Shown one piece after another: positions 10,396 to 23,602 of a DNA stretch of 64,000 nucleotides. This DNA is from Promerops cafer (taxonomy: Eukaryota; Chordata; Aves; Passeriformes; Nectariniidae): the NCBI GenBank assembly GCA_013398275.1, contig VZSE01006029.1:1640000-1703999 (forward strand), given 5' to 3'. The position numbers and the translations under genes are program-made. A model generated the notes under the pieces. The model worked only from the letters and a program-made list of their open reading frames with translations, had not been told where the DNA came from and searched no databases. Every line of letters begins with the position of its first letter. The stretch's first letter is position 1.

Positions 10396-12512
10396 AGCTC
10401 TTTGGGATCTGACCCATTTTTACTGTTTCACTGACTGTGTAGCCTGTGGCTTTTGTTCTTTAAAGCTTGATATTTGCATTTGGTGGACAATTTCAAATTG
10501 CTACAGTTATTTGTATAGTGGGCAAATTTCTCTCTTTTTTTTTAGTGGCCAGTTTTCAATTGTTTTTTAAATTTGGTTTCTTTTCCCTATGGTAATGGAT
10601 CTTGACAGCATGATTCCCTCTTGGGGAAATTGGACATATGTAGCTTTTAATTTCTTCTGGAGGAAGGAGCAGCTAAATTAAAAGTAGCAGTATGTTTCTC
10701 ACAAAAGGACAAATTTTCTACCCAGCTTTGAGTAACTTTGTGGGAGAAATCCTACTCCCTGCCAGGGAACAATTGCCAGTGGCTCAGCACATTCCCAGTA
10801 GGCATGTCATTTTATCACAGTTTCCCTAAAATTCCCTTAATTCCACACATAGCAGAGTAACCATGGAGTTACAAGAGGATTCATCTAAGAGAGAAGGTCC
10901 CAGTCATTCCAGTGAGGATATTGTTTGGGTGAACAGTTCATGGTTAGGCCTTCAAACAAGAATGATCTTTTAGGTAAGATATTAATGAAACTGGGCTTGA
11001 TTGCAGGGTATCTCATAGCCTCTTGTGAATAAGGCTCCATATTTCTCTGTGTCTTGGTTACGTACTAGCAATGATTCCTTCTCTTGCAGAAGTGTTCTGA
11101 AGAGTTCATTAATATTTGTGAGGTATTTAAATGAAGAACTTACTGAAGAAGAAATAATTCAGGGCTGCGCGCCTGGGTGCATGCTATTATTCCCAGCACA
11201 AAAGAAAACAAAACAAATCCCTAATTGATTCAGAGTGTTGAGGAAGTGTTCTTCCATGTTCCCCAGATGGCAAAAAAATCTCCATGTATACAAAATATCA
11301 ATAGGACAAGCAATTGTGCTTGAAGCAGAAACTTTGACGCTGTGCCTCAACTTAACTAGAACCATCTGCTCGTGCATGAACAGTAGTAAAAGACTTGAAG
11401 AAAACACAAAGCAGAGTTCATGCACAAAACCAGGTGATAAGTAAGTACCAGTAGAGTTCAGTTCATTGCAAAGCGACAAGAACAAATTTATCAGATGTAC
11501 TCAAGAACAGGCAAACAGGTCCAATTAAAAAAACCTCAAACTCCTCAGCAAGTTTGACCCTGCAATTAATCACCATAGTTTAGTGATGTAACAATTAACT
11601 GCAGCCTAAGTGATAGTCAGATGAGCAAAAGGCTTTCTGTGAGATGAGGGCATAATCTGGAACACAACGTTTATGAATTTGATCACTAGTATCTGCAATT
11701 TGTATCATAGAAAATAATGTTTGTAGTGTGTTGCAGAACCAACAGGGCTGGCTCAATTACCCAGAGGTTCCTTTGAAAATTTGGTTTACAGTCAGTTTGA
11801 AAAGATGCACAGCACATAACCAGAGGGGAAAACAAGAGATGTGAATGCTAATATAATGCTCAAAATTTTGATGTGTTTGTTACTATTTTCCCTTAGATTG
11901 TCTTCAATGTTTTAAATCTCCAGTCTTGAATTTTCAGAAAAAAGTATTTGTGGAGTGGAGGTAAGGGAGCAGTCAACACGTATTACAAAATAAAAGTATT
12001 TTAAGTTTTAGGTGGATCCTCATGAGATGCAAGTGGCAAGCGAGCTTAAATGAAATGAATACAGAATCTGAATCACATACAATTTACTTCAAGATTCTAG
12101 CAATATTGTCAGTGTTCTCTGCTACATTTGATTTCAAGTAATATGTTTTATATTTCATTATTCTATTACATTAGAACAGTTACTCTACAATTAATAAGAA
12201 CTGATTACTTTCTCTAATGAGTCACTGTTTACCATTGTAGACTATTAGTTTAGCTTAAGGTTTCGAGCCTAAAAGCACAATTTTTGTAAAACACTTAAGG
12301 CAATCATAAGTCCATAGAAGCCTTCCGTATAACCTATTTTACTGACAAACAATTACATTTTAGATTGAAGAGGTGAAATGATTAAGAATATTTGACTTAG
12401 TTGCCATGACAGCATGCATTTTTCATCAGGCAGAGTGTAATTACTACAATTTCAATGATGTAAAATCAAGAAAGATGATAACAAACAGCAGAACCATGGA
12501 GATATTGCCATT
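10396..12512. other. Unannotated DNA
   Basis: No supported gene or repeat. Two overlapping open frames of 108 and 69 codons on opposite strands near 11.2-11.5 kb have no domains and probably arise by chance. The last 300 bases have blocks such as GTAATTAC that resemble homeodomain sites and lead into the X-box below. Confidence 0.5.
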
Positions 12513-12534
12513 GCAACCAGGTTGCCATGGCAAC
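12513..12534. promoter_or_regulatory. Perfect RFX X-box palindrome with overlapping second palindrome
   Basis: GTTGCCATGGCAAC (12521-12534) is a perfect 14-base palindrome and fits the RFX X-box rule, GTNRCC, 0-3 bases, RGYAAC. It overlaps a second palindrome, GCAACC-A-GGTTGC (12513-12525), so the 22 bases contain three GGTTGC/GTTGCC-like half sites. X-boxes are bound by RFX winged-helix factors at promoters and enhancers, including those of cilium genes. No transcription start or exon is recognised nearby, so a distal enhancer is the plausible role if the site is active. The motif is read directly; the activity is inference. Confidence 0.45.
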
Positions 12535-13571
12535 AGTGATAATAATCTCAGTGATAGATGTTTTCTCTTGCTCTTTCCATTTTGTACGGTTATAACATTC
12601 AGAGCCAGTTTTTACCACAGCTTTTTATAGTTTATTAGACTGTCAAAATAGTTTATGAGATGTTGTTGCAAAGGAAATGACTGAGTTCCGCAGCCTAATA
12701 AAAATGCCAAATACTCTGTTTACATACTGCTCCAGCATTTAACAAACATTAAAAAATTGTATGAAAAATGATTTGATATTGTATCTGTATTAATCAATTT
12801 GCAAGGCATAAGCTCTGTCACTGAAGGTCAAATGAATACCTTCCAAGCATTACTTTTAGAGAGTCCTTTTAAAGTTTATTCTTGACACCATGCTGCCAAC
12901 TCATTTTTACCTGAGCAGCACAAACCAAGCAGCTCACAGGAAATGCTTCATAATACTAGTAGATAGTTAGCTAGAAAAATCATATTAATGATTTAAATAA
13001 TTTAAGAACATTTATTTACTTGACATCGAAGAAGTGGTCAATGCAGATTAAATAATACTTTATTTATTGAACCTATACCATAGGCAGGAGATAATGCAAA
13101 AAAAGTAAGATAATGTGTGCACATTTTTTGTAGGTGTGTATGAGTATACATACACACAAACTCTTGTGTGCATGGGCTATTTTATGCAATATGTCTGAAG
13201 TGTATATGGAAAGACAGAGGATAAATAACATCTTCACTCTGTTACCTCCTACGCTATAGAGATATCAGAAGGCATTGATTAGTAGAGGAAGCATTGAGAT
13301 TTACCTCTGAAAAAAAACCAATCTCCTTTTTATAGTTTTAAAGACTGACTTTATAAATCGGAAACAGTAACTCTAAAGGAGCAATGTAATTTTAATGGGA
13401 ATTTTTAGAACTGTTTGCAAAAGAAATAGTTAAATATCTGTTTTTATATTTTCCTATCTTTTTCTCTCAAAGCTTAGCAACAGTCACCATCCATCTTAAA
13501 AAATAATTATGTACATATTCTGAGAAATAAACACATTCAAAATCTGAATAATGTCTACAAAAAGTTATTGT
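12535..13571. other. Unannotated AT-rich DNA
   Basis: No gene or known repeat. Alternating TG/CA-like sequence occurs around 13127-13165, but it is too irregular to be a clean microsatellite. Confidence 0.5.
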
Positions 13572-13615
13572 TCTTCATTGAAGTTACTCCAGATTTATAT
13601 AAATAATTCCTGGGA
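13572..13615. repeat. Degenerate old amniote repeat (CATTGAAGTTACTCCAGATTTA)
   Basis: TTCATTGAAGTTACTCCAG followed by ATTTATATAAAT and TTCCTGG follows the pattern of an old sauropsid repeat in which a CATTGAAGTCAATGGAGTTAC block is followed by CCAGATTTACACCAG and a GATCTGG-like end. Only one side is visible and boundaries are approximate. Confidence 0.45.
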
Positions 13616-16600
13616 CTGCAACTTTTCCTACCACCCAGTTTGGTCAGCTGCCTTATTCATTTGCTCAGCACTCAGACCTTCAGTACAGAACAAAACCCAG
13701 CGAGAGGAAGGGAGGGACTCTTGAAATGTTGTGGTTGAACAGGTGGATAATGGGACAGGAATGCCCAGAAAGGACATGCATGATTGTGAGCTGCTTTGAG
13801 GTGTTAATGTGGATTTGGGGACCAACATGGGTGACTGTTGCCATAATACCAAGACACTGGTGACTGATGGCATCATTTTCAGTTATGTTGCTCGCAAAAC
13901 TCTTGTGTTAAAGAGCACAGATCCTTCATCATATGGACCTGGCTCTGCTCATCCCATAATATGTAGAGGCAAATGTGCATACTGTATTTCCTCAATGAAA
14001 ATGGATATATTTCCTGTTTAGAGAACTTTGCACAGCTCCAAATTTTTCTTTAGTGTTTGAGACAACTATGACCCACTGTTATCAGTCACTCTTCAATCTT
14101 CATTATCTCTTTTGAAAAGAAAACAAAAAAAAAGCAAAAGTACTGAAAAAAGCCAAACAGTTTGTTAGGCTTTTTTGTTAGCTTGTTTGAACACTTAAGT
14201 TCTATTGACCACTTATTCTTTTAGTGCTTATACTTTGATAAACTATAGGGTTTTCAAATTGTATCTCCTGCTTTGGGGGAAAAAAATTAATAAATATCTA
14301 TCTACCCCAAGCCAAATATGAATTTAAATGTATACACCTCATTTTTGTTAATGAATAACATATGTTTACATTTGCTGTATTTCTTGGAAACTTTTGCTGC
14401 AGATGTTAAATGTGTAACAACATGCAAGCATGGGTGAGAGAGGATGAGAAGGAAGTCTGGTCTCCAAGAAGATCCACTATAAAGGTTGACAAATTATAAT
14501 CATTATCAGAGATTCAAAATTGTAGACAAACTCAGAGATATTTTAAGACCTACTAACTTTGTTGAGACTACAGGACTAATCTTAACAGCACATTTCATAT
14601 AATTTCTTCAGTTCAGTTTTACCAAATTCTCAGACTGGAACACTTTTTTTTAATATCAAAAATTTTGCAGTGAGAATGGGGGCCTGGTATTCAAATATAA
14701 TTCCCTTCTCTCAATTTCATATTATTAACCTTAATTATGTTTCCTTGCAATTAAATAATTTCGGTGTTAGTCTTGTGTTGATGATCAAATATTTGTAGCT
14801 CAATTTACTTTTTATTTATGATTTAATTAAACTATATTCATGAGAAGACACAGTTGTCTTAAGAGAAACTTTTTGCTGAATGTCCTGTTACTGTATGTAC
14901 TTATTAATACTAAATATAAATTCTACCCCCAAAATCCTCAAAAATAAATTAAATAAAAACAAAATCTATTTGGAGTCAAGAGAAAGAGTAAGAATACTTT
15001 AAGCTACTTTAATTCTTTTTTTGAAACTAAGCAATTTTCAGGCTGGTGGCATCTCTTTAAATAAGCTTCTCTAGCCAAAGATGCCCATCCATCCAGCCAA
15101 CTCACCATTCCTGGTGCTGTTCTTTAAAGCTCTTTCCAGATTCATGGTATCTTTTTTGATAATGTGTGGCCAAAAAACCCCACCACCATGCAGCAGTCTA
15201 ACTGGGATAACATAGAAGCTGCAGAGATACTGTTACTTGCCTCCTCTACCATATGATGTCTTTGTGCGTGCGGCCTAAAATTGCACTGCTCTTTTTCTGG
15301 CAGCTGTTGCACATTGCAAACTGATGAATACTTTGCTGTCCACAGTTAATCTCTTGTGTTTCTTGCACTGCTATTACTTCCCAGATTTGTCTCCTTCATC
15401 AAATGAACATTCTTGCATTATGTCTGCCAAATATTATACATCATGCCAAATTTAATTTTTCTCTTTTTTTTTTTTGGTTTATACAGTTACAGAACACAGT
15501 GCTTTTCATATATTTCTTCTTGGCCTCTGAGGTGCTTAAACTTATTCCAGTCTTTGAATTTCACTAATAGACCTGACTACTAACGACTTAACAAAAATTA
15601 TAAATAACTTCCAGTGATCATCAATCCTGCTTGTGCCTTGCTAGTCTTTCTTCAACTCAGTGCATTCCATTTATCATTACTTTGTATTTATTGTTTCTTT
15701 GGTCACCTTTCAGATCTCAGAGCAGTCTTTCTTTTTGAGCTTAGCTACATTCCCAAGTCTTATTTGTATCAAATGCTAGGTGCAAATGCTAGCAATCACC
15801 CATCCGCCAATTTTGCAGTTTGAAGAAAGTAAAGAAAGAATAAAAGGAAAAAAATTCATCTGGAAAGCCATATGCTTGAGACTTGCCTCATATTTAAAGT
15901 TAAATTTCTTATGAATTGGGATTATGTTGGAGATTCTCAGATCTTCTATTTGGAATACACATAAAATTTCCACTAGTTGTAAAGAACATTAATTATGGCC
16001 TTTAAGGGTCTGCCTGTACTTTTCTGACATGGCAGAAAATTCAGCACATATTGCCTATCATTCTATAGACAGCCTCTTGTAAGCATGTCCTTAGAGATTT
16101 TAAATGGTGAGAGGGCCTTCTCCTGATTTTCCAGACAATGTATGAATTGCACTAACATGAATAAACAGAAGGAAATTTAAACAGAAATTACAGCTTTGAC
16201 ATTTTATTTTTTTGCACCTAATTGAAAATTCAGAGACATTCTGTAAGTTTTAAGAGTTCCTGAGTGCACAGATAGTAAATTGGATTGATCACCTACAAAA
16301 GAAGCTGGGAAAGATTTCCCAAGAATGACCTGCATGCCAGGGAATGGGATAACCCTCTGCCCCTCTGCCCCTCAGGTTTTGGTGCTGATTGTAGTTTTGG
16401 AGTAGAGATGAAACAATTCCTTTTGCTGGGTGTCTAAGCCATGGCTGCTTTTGAATGGAATTGCATTATAGAATATGGGATTATCACTCCCATCTACCCT
16501 TGAAAAGGGAAGGAATCAAAAGCACTGAGTCTCAAGAAGCAGTACTCTTCTTCAAACAGAGGAAATGAAGGTTCCTGAAAGAGTGACACAATGCACTGAA

Positions 16601-19600
16601 AAAAAAAGTGTATCCACACCAAAATGGTGCTAACAAATTACGAAGTCTGCAGGCTGCTCTGAGTTGCTCCCACTCTGTAAACCTCCATCCTTGCCTGTGA
16701 GAGCCCGTCAGAAATGCTGATGTTGTTTTGCAGAATTACATCTAACCACCTACATAACACCATGAAGGAGAGATGCTGTTTGTCCAGGGCAATAAGTGAT
16801 CCTTTGGACTTGGTCACCATGCTGACAACTGATACACCTTGAGGCATTTTAATCTTCTGGCTGTGTGCCAACACCTTGCTCTGTCTAAATGCAGGACACA
16901 TGTGCTTGTGGGGGGTATGTGACAAAACCTGAGTCGCAGTAATCGAGTAAGATAGTGTTGCTAAAGAGCTTATAATGGAATTTCTTTTTAGACAGAATTT
17001 CATCTGTAATTAAAGTTCCCACCTGTCCACTGTCCCTTCTTTTAATAATACCCGATGCCTCTTGTCCCATAGAATGCTGATATATGGAAGCATTTATTGT
17101 CGCTTAATTTAAAGATTAAATACTTGTTGCCATTGTGTGCTATCTGATGACGAACATTGTAGGAAAAAAAAAATTGCAGCTAAGTGTGAAGAGAAATCCT
17201 AAAATGTTTTAGGTGAAGTTCTCTGTTGTATTGAGCTCGCTGATGTCATCTATAATAATTTATTTAGAAAAACGTACAAGCCAAACACTTTCCTGCAGAA
17301 AGAAGGAACCAATATGTTGCAATGTGTTTCAAAGCCTTAGTAGATGCTATGCTATCATTTTCCTGAATGAAATTCTTCTTCCTGCCTGTCTTTTCCTGCA
17401 CCACTTAAAATACATGAAGGGTGGATGTTGGCATGAATGATAGAAGGACCTTGTGATGACCTATCACACCTGAGAGAATTCTCCTCCAAACAATATTTGG
17501 ATGATTTTTTAAACAGATGTGCAAGTCTTAAAACCCTCATCCCAATTGCCCAAGATATAGAAGAAAAACGAATTAAAATATAGATTGAAAATGTCTTTTG
17601 ATATTAAAAATCATTTTCTGAGGAACATTTTAGAGCAATTTTCTGTCTTATGCATTTTATCTTGCCACTTTTCCAATTGACTATTATTTCCCTTGCTCTC
17701 ATGTGGATATATCCTGAATAACATTCTGGAGGATATTAAGCTATGCAACAGTAAGAAAGAGCTCAAGGAAACTATTGCAGCTTAGTCTGCCTCTTACTCT
17801 ACTTCAGATTTAAATGGCCATGGTATTTAATTTTCAGGGATCCCAGCTCAAATTTCTTCTTCCAACTTTCAGAAACTTTCCATGCTTTCTGTCTGGTAGC
17901 CCCTATAAAATCATGCATACCACTGCTAGTTGCCAGTGTATTTTCCAGGGACTTTGTCTTGTTAAGGATTTTGGATTTCTTTTGCTTCGTCTTTCTATCA
18001 GAAAAAAGGAAATGTATTTAATGCACTACCAACAGAAAGTCTTTTGCATTGGAATTAAATGCAGTCTGTTCCCTTTTTTGATCCTGAACCCCTGAATACT
18101 CGATCAGATCTATCAGTTATGCAATATGCACATTTTTTGCAATGGCAAAACCCCTGAATTCGAACAGATTTAGCTGTACTGTTCTTTTAAAAGACCCCAA
18201 ATTACTAAAACTGCTTGCTGTGTATTTTTATGAGAAGGTTTTAAATTTTCCATTACTGGTTTTGCAAATGATATATCTCTAAACTCCTTTATGTAGCATG
18301 AAAGCTTTGTTATGATTTGATGTGTTTTTCACTATCAAAGGTTACCTAGGACAACGTACATATTGCAAAGTCTAAATTACTTTCTTTTGAAATGATATAA
18401 AACAACAAAGAAAGAACAAATGGGTATCATACAGGACAGGGCAATCAGCCTTTTAGTAGCACTGCATGAGTCACATTTGAATTTATTTCAGTGGCTGTTT
18501 TTTCCTGTTGCTGCTGTACATATATTTGGAGATTACTTGCGCTGTGTGTCAGTAGAACATGGATGTAAGTATGCCAAGAGCACCTAGGGAGCAATTTTCA
18601 GTGATCATATATCCTTTGCTCTATCCCAGCAATCTGGGATGTCTAAGACGTCTTCTATTCTCATGCTGGATGTTTCTGTGGGGAAAAGTGAGCACCTCAA
18701 TACTTCTACAGTTTCTGTAGAAAGCTTCCAAGCAGTTACACTGAGAAAAAGGACAAAAGGAATAGCAGATGAGAAGACAGAAAAGAAAATGGGTGTGAAC
18801 CTTTCTGATAGCAAAATTAGCAACACAGAACACACTACAAAAACACTGTAGTAGTAATCAGTTGACCATGCAACCTCTGAATTACATGGATGCAAATTGC
18901 TGTGACTATTACCCGTCCCTAGCCATTTCTAGAGGACAAAACATTTCTGAAATAATTCTTTCATTTCTTCTGCCTCAGAGACACTCAAAAGTCTATTCTC
19001 ATCCACTTGAATTATACACACTGAAATTAGTATTTTCCTACCTTTAGGCTTCTACTAGAAAAATGGAATGAGGTGGATACACCCAGGAAGTGACTCAGGT
19101 CACCTCAGACTTAAACTATCCTTTTAAAGGTCTAGATCTTTCTTTGCGTAGGAGAGTAGGTTGGGTTGGGCTGATTGTTTCTGATTGTTTTTTTTTTGCC
19201 AGCTGTCTGCAGTCTGGATGAGCACTATTACTGAGGAAGCGCTTTGATATACATTTGCTTCCAGATTTTTTGTAACTTAAAGTTCTACACACTGTAGACA
19301 CAGAGAAGTTAAAATACCAGCACTGCCTAAGGAGCAAATCATTGCAAAATAAAGGAGTACGGCTAAAAGAGGGATGTCCATTGCAAGAATTTTGATTAGC
19401 AACAAATGTTGCAAAAAATACCACATTCAAACATCTTGTGCGTAATCTCCTTGCCCAAGCCTCTCCTTTTCATGGTCATGGCTTCTTTCTCTTCTCACAA
19501 CCTCTTCCTTTGTCATGTGCACTTTGTAGAAGTGTAAACTCTTTCTTAAACCATTTTTAGGACTTTCCCCACAATGATCCTAAATTATTTAACCTGGAGA

Positions 19601-20295
19601 AGGATAAGCTATCTTCAAAACTGCTAATGATTTTGTAAACACTTCTATGCTATTTTCTCAAAAGCAGAACTCTCCGACTTCAGCTTTAAAGCCATTTGCT
19701 GACAATAAATTAAAATAATGCACTTAAAGAGCCTCTTCATTAAAGCACCAGAGAGTAAAAGTTTTATTTAAGTGACATGTTTAACTCCCTCTCTCTTTTA
19801 AATCTTCTATTTGTTGCTGATCTCTTCCCAACTCCCACTGTTTATTGCACTAAATATGGTACAGAGATAAAACCATATTCCACTCCATAGGCTTTTTCTA
19901 AGATTCTACATGCAGCAGGAGGTAAACAGAAGAGTTGGATAAAAAGAATTACAATGGGATGTTATTTATGTATTAAAATATGAGGAAGAACAGGAGCACA
20001 AAAAGAATACACTTTAAAGAAATGAAAATTGAGCTTGACAAGAAATACATGATTCTTTAAATGCTTTTGCTAATCTAAATGTTGGAGATAAACTCCCCTT
20101 TCAAAGAAAAATGATACTTAGAGGCATTTTTCTTTCACAATAAAATAAAAAATAACCTGTGGGAGGTGAAAAGTTATTGTGCAAAAGCATAACTCAGAGT
20201 TTGTGAGACACTATCCCACTCAGACAAGGAAGAGGAAAGCTATTTATCAGATTCTAAGTGGGGGGAAGCATGGACAAGCTTCACCTCAAAAATAA
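13616..20295. other. Unannotated AT-rich DNA
   Basis: No supported coding region. The longest open frame is 121 codons on the minus strand (16638-17003) and has no domain. T-rich runs occur near 15464-15475 and 19188-19197. An imperfect direct repeat is listed separately. Confidence 0.5.
18085..18178. repeat. Imperfect direct repeat, two roughly 32-bp units
   Basis: Unit one (18085-18117) starts GAACCCCTGAATACTCGA and unit two (18148-18178) starts AAACCCCTGAATTCGA. Both continue with a CAGAT...TAG/TATC...GT pattern. The units share AACCCCTGAAT exactly, differ by a 2-base gap and a few substitutions, and are separated by about 30 bases. It probably reflects a local duplication. Confidence 0.55.
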
Positions 20296-20470
20296 CATAG
20301 AATCATAAAATACTTTGGATTGGAAGACACATTTAAAGGTCATGTAATCCAGATATTTCAGCTTCACCAAGAATATTTCACAGCATTAAGGATTTAATGT
20401 AAAACACTACTATCCTGTTCCAAACAGCCTACATCTCTACATGCCCTTACAATCCAGTTTGCCAGCCTAA
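20296..20470 (-). mobile_element. CR1 LINE, diverged 3' end
   Basis: CATAGAATCATAAAATAC, then TTTGGATTGGAAGACAC and TTTAAAGGTCATGTAATCC, is the complement of the avian CR1 3' terminus. The match past about 20345 is poor; TCCTGTTCCA near 20412 may be the remnant of the conserved CCTGTTCCAGTG block. It is older than the cluster at 50 kb, judging by divergence. The outer (left) end is firm and the inner end is a guess. Confidence 0.65.
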
Positions 20471-20545
20471 GACACTACAAGTTATAAACCAGCATATTAA
20501 AAAGTGAGCAACAAGAAAGAGGAACTTCATTTTAAGCGGTCTCAC

Positions 20546-20590
20546 TTTTATTTTATTTTATTTTATTTTATTTTATTTTATTTTATTTTA
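20546..20590. repeat. (TTTTA)9 microsatellite
   Basis: Nine uninterrupted TTTTA units (45 bases). Perfect pentanucleotide arrays of this length are commonly length-polymorphic. The open frame crossing it is an artefact of the repeat. Confidence 0.95.
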
Positions 20591-21150
20591 ATCACTCAGA
20601 GTTTCCCAGTTAGTCCAATTTTCTCCATGGGTTCAAGAAGGACCTTTCATTGCCTTTCCAAGTCACTTATTACCATTTTCATCTTTTCTAAGTCACTTAC
20701 CACCAAGATGAAAACCACTCAGTGTTGTCTTTTTTTTTGTTTTGTTTTGTTTTTCTTTTATTTTGCTTGGTTTTATTTTTTTGCAAAACTGTGATCATAT
20801 AGTCCTATACAAACAAATACTGTTTGAAATTATACTTTGTAGATTTTTTCTAAATATTATCAGCTAATCCATTTACAACAAGAAAGTTCTCAGACCCTGG
20901 GAGAAGGGGTACTGAAGTCAGTAAAATCCAGTCTGACAAAACCAGAACTGTTTTCCAAACAGCACTACATAAGATCCAACAGGTAGGGCTATGCACATCT
21001 AGAAAACTTTTAAGCAAAAAAAATCCATCTATTTGCATCTTTAAATGAGTTTGAAAACACATTAACAATCAATGTTTCTTGTTTTATGAAACTTCTAGGG
21101 AATCTTTTTTTTTTTAAATATAAGACTTCTCTGCTGCCTCCTCTGCTTTT

Positions 21151-21152
<2 letters not shown>
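20591..21152. other. Unannotated DNA with T-rich segments
   Basis: No gene was recognised. It contains a short near-duplicate, CCAAGTCACTTATTACC and CTAAGTCACTTACCACC (about 20660-20703), and an irregular TTTTG/TTTTA tract at 20730-20782. Confidence 0.55.
20730..20782. repeat. T-rich low-complexity tract
   Basis: Irregular TTTTG, TTTTC and TTTTA units with few other bases. Confidence 0.8.

Positions 21153-21183
<31 letters not shown>
21153..21183. repeat. Poly(T) run, T31
   Basis: Thirty-one consecutive T, the longest homopolymer in the window, ending in GGTTTG. It might be a retroposon tail in minus orientation, but no body was recognised. The exact length is likely to be uncertain in sequencing. 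Confidence 0.9.
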
Positions 21184-21184
<1 letters not shown>

Positions 21185-23119
21185 GTTTGTTTTATTTAGC
21201 AGAGATGAGATTTTTCAAAGTCAGATATATCTCTGATTTTGATACATTTATTTCTTTCTTGAATCTCAAACTCTTTTGTGGGAAGCCTGGTCTTTGTGAG
21301 GCCAAGGGGGAAAAATTCTTCATTTTGCTTGGGGTTCAGATTTCAAACTGTCTTCTACCATGATGCAGTTTTTTAATATAAACAAGTAAATGCCTTGTTA
21401 AGTAAATGAAGGACAAGTTAACCAATTATAAAGACTGTATTGCCAACATTAACGATTTTTAAAAATTTTATTTCAGTATTAGATTACATATGAGAAGCTT
21501 ATTAAAAGAACATTACATTTGCAAAGTCAATTTCTGGAAAGTTGCTCAGCGCCAGAATGAGGGCTGCATAAAGAGATTCAGTCATAAGCAATGCTATGTT
21601 TTAATGCTGCATTAACTGAGAAATGTTTATAAGTCTCAGAATTCAAAGTCCAGTACAATCTTGTTTTTTGAAAGTCTATTACCCTATGCAGACAAATTAA
21701 AAATCTCAAAAGTTATTCAAGTAGTTCCTATTTCAAGCCTGAATTTAAATACTTTTCTCGAGTGATGGCTATGTCTCAGTTCCTTGACAAAAAACAAATG
21801 ACAATGCCATTTTTTTACTGTAATTTTCCTTTCCCTTGTACGAAGTTTATTGAAATTGCAGACTTTGTGGCAAGGACTGTATTTTATTGGGTAGGTCTAT
21901 TAAAGCAGTACCCATAATTTAGGTAGTCCTATAATATAGATGAATGAATAAAGAGCAACTTGTTACAGCAACACAATTTTTCAAGATAAGAAAAATACAT
22001 CTTAGACCTCAAGAACTATGTCCCGATTCATACAGTATATGGTACATTTTTAAAGATCTTATGACTTTTTAATGATTTTCCTAGAAGTCAGTAGGTACAC
22101 AACAAACCTGAAGGTCTTCTTACTGCATTAATGGACAAGGGTTCCATCAACATTTGCTGTTAACAGTGTTATAAAGTCTGCTTCTGTGTGAAGCCTCATA
22201 AACCAGACACTTCATCAAAGCAAACATATTAAACAACTATTCATTATTTTAATTCAGTTGGAAATTTCTGAAAAGCTGGTAATGATAACATACATGCCTA
22301 TTTATGCTAAAATAAATCGCTGGATATTTCACAGTGTTTCTCTGCGTCTAGTTTTGTTAAAAATAGGATTTTACTGCTAAACTTCAAAAACTAATTAAAA
22401 TCCAGGACACATTCAATGAGAAATTTAATTATCAATGTTCTGTTCAACTAATTGTCTCATGGAGACAGTGTTCTTAGTAAGAGGAGACTGCAAACAGATA
22501 AGTACACAGATAGCAGAGAAAATAACATTCTACTGGCTTAGCACCTTGCCTAGATTTTTGGCAGTTGACTCAGGTTTTACTCTAAGTGCATCCCTTTGCA
22601 AGATCTAAGAACCACAATCATGCCTGAAACACATCTGAAAATTCAGCAATTATGAGAAAATTCTGAAAATTCTTCTTTTTTTTTTTTAATGGACATTTTT
22701 GAAATGCTTGTAAAGGTACTTTTTGTAGAACAGTACAGAGACAGAAAATAATTACCTGAGAACTAGACTAGAAATAGGTACTTTCAAGCTGATGTCTCTT
22801 TGCATAGTGTCTGAATGGGGATATGAAACACCTGAACAGGTCAGATGGTTTTGGTCCTTTCTGGGCACTTCTCTGTGGACCAAGCTCTTGACTGTTTTGA
22901 GCAAACAAAGAAGCATGCAAGGAGATTGATAAAGCACTATAATATCTTTCCTGAGCCACTGTGTCTGACAAAATACAAAGTTTGACAAAACCTGTTTGAG
23001 GGCATCAGAAGATGGGCACGTACAAGCCACCAGTGGAACTGTTCCACCTAGTTCTGCCAGCAGATCACAGAACCAAACAAAAGAACAAACACTTCCTACA
23101 CACTTCCTTCCCACAGTCT
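21184..23119. other. Unannotated AT-rich DNA
   Basis: No supported gene. Several TAATTA/ATTAAAAT blocks occur around 22240-22450. A T run lies near 22676-22687. The minus-strand open frame at 22752-23114 runs into the CR1 element and is not a gene. Confidence 0.5.
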
Positions 23120-23601
23120 GTAGTTCTGCCTGGGGTTGTTGTGACCCAGGTTCAGGGCCTGGCCCTTGTTGCCTTGCTGGATCTCATACAATTGGCCTTG
23201 GTCCATTGATCCAGCCTGTCCAGATCCCTCTGCAGAGCCTTGCTGCCCTCCAGCAGATCAACAGTCCCGCCCAACTTGGTGTGTCTGCAACCCGACTGAG
23301 GGTGCCCTTGATCCCCTTTTCTAAATCATCAATAAAGATGTTAAACAGGCCCTAGTACTGAGCCCTGGGGGACACCACTTGTGACAGACTGCCAGCTGGA
23401 TCTGACTCCATTCACCACCATTCCCTGCGCCTGGACATCCAGTCAGTTTTTCATCCAGTGAACAGCACACCCTGTCCAACTCAGTGAACTCACACGTCTG
23501 TCCAGAAGAATGCTGTGAGAAATGGTGTCAAAGGTTTACTAAAATCCATGTGTACATCCACAGTCTTTCCCTAATCCACCAAGCAGGTCACCTTACTCTT
23601 A
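23120..23601 (-). mobile_element. CR1 LINE, reverse-transcriptase fragment (haplotype copy 1)
   Basis: Read on the minus strand, this is the C-terminal half of a CR1 reverse transcriptase. Visible are FDTISHSI-like sequence, a V-N-G-V segment, the TSGVPQGS block (complement of 23364-23387), LFNIFIDDLE, and ALQRDLDRLDQW. The catalytic FADDTK region has become RVADTP, and a small deletion shifts frame between VLGP and LFNI, so the copy is dead. The 3' part of the element is missing. The right side stops abruptly at a single N (23602), after which the segment from 23236 onward begins again. CR1 enzymes copy their own RNA at a nicked chromosomal target. Confidence 0.88.
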
Positions 23602-23602
23602 N
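23602..23602. other. Assembly gap (single N)
   Basis: One undetermined base. It joins two copies of the same CR1 segment and is probably a scaffold join rather than one unread base. Confidence 0.95.

Noticed and set aside
16638..17003. 121-codon open frame, minus strand
   Set aside because: No domain, no start context or neighbouring exon signals. Probably chance.
22752..23114. 120-codon minus-strand frame
   Set aside because: It begins next to the CR1 element and has no known domain; best explained as repeat-adjacent chance.
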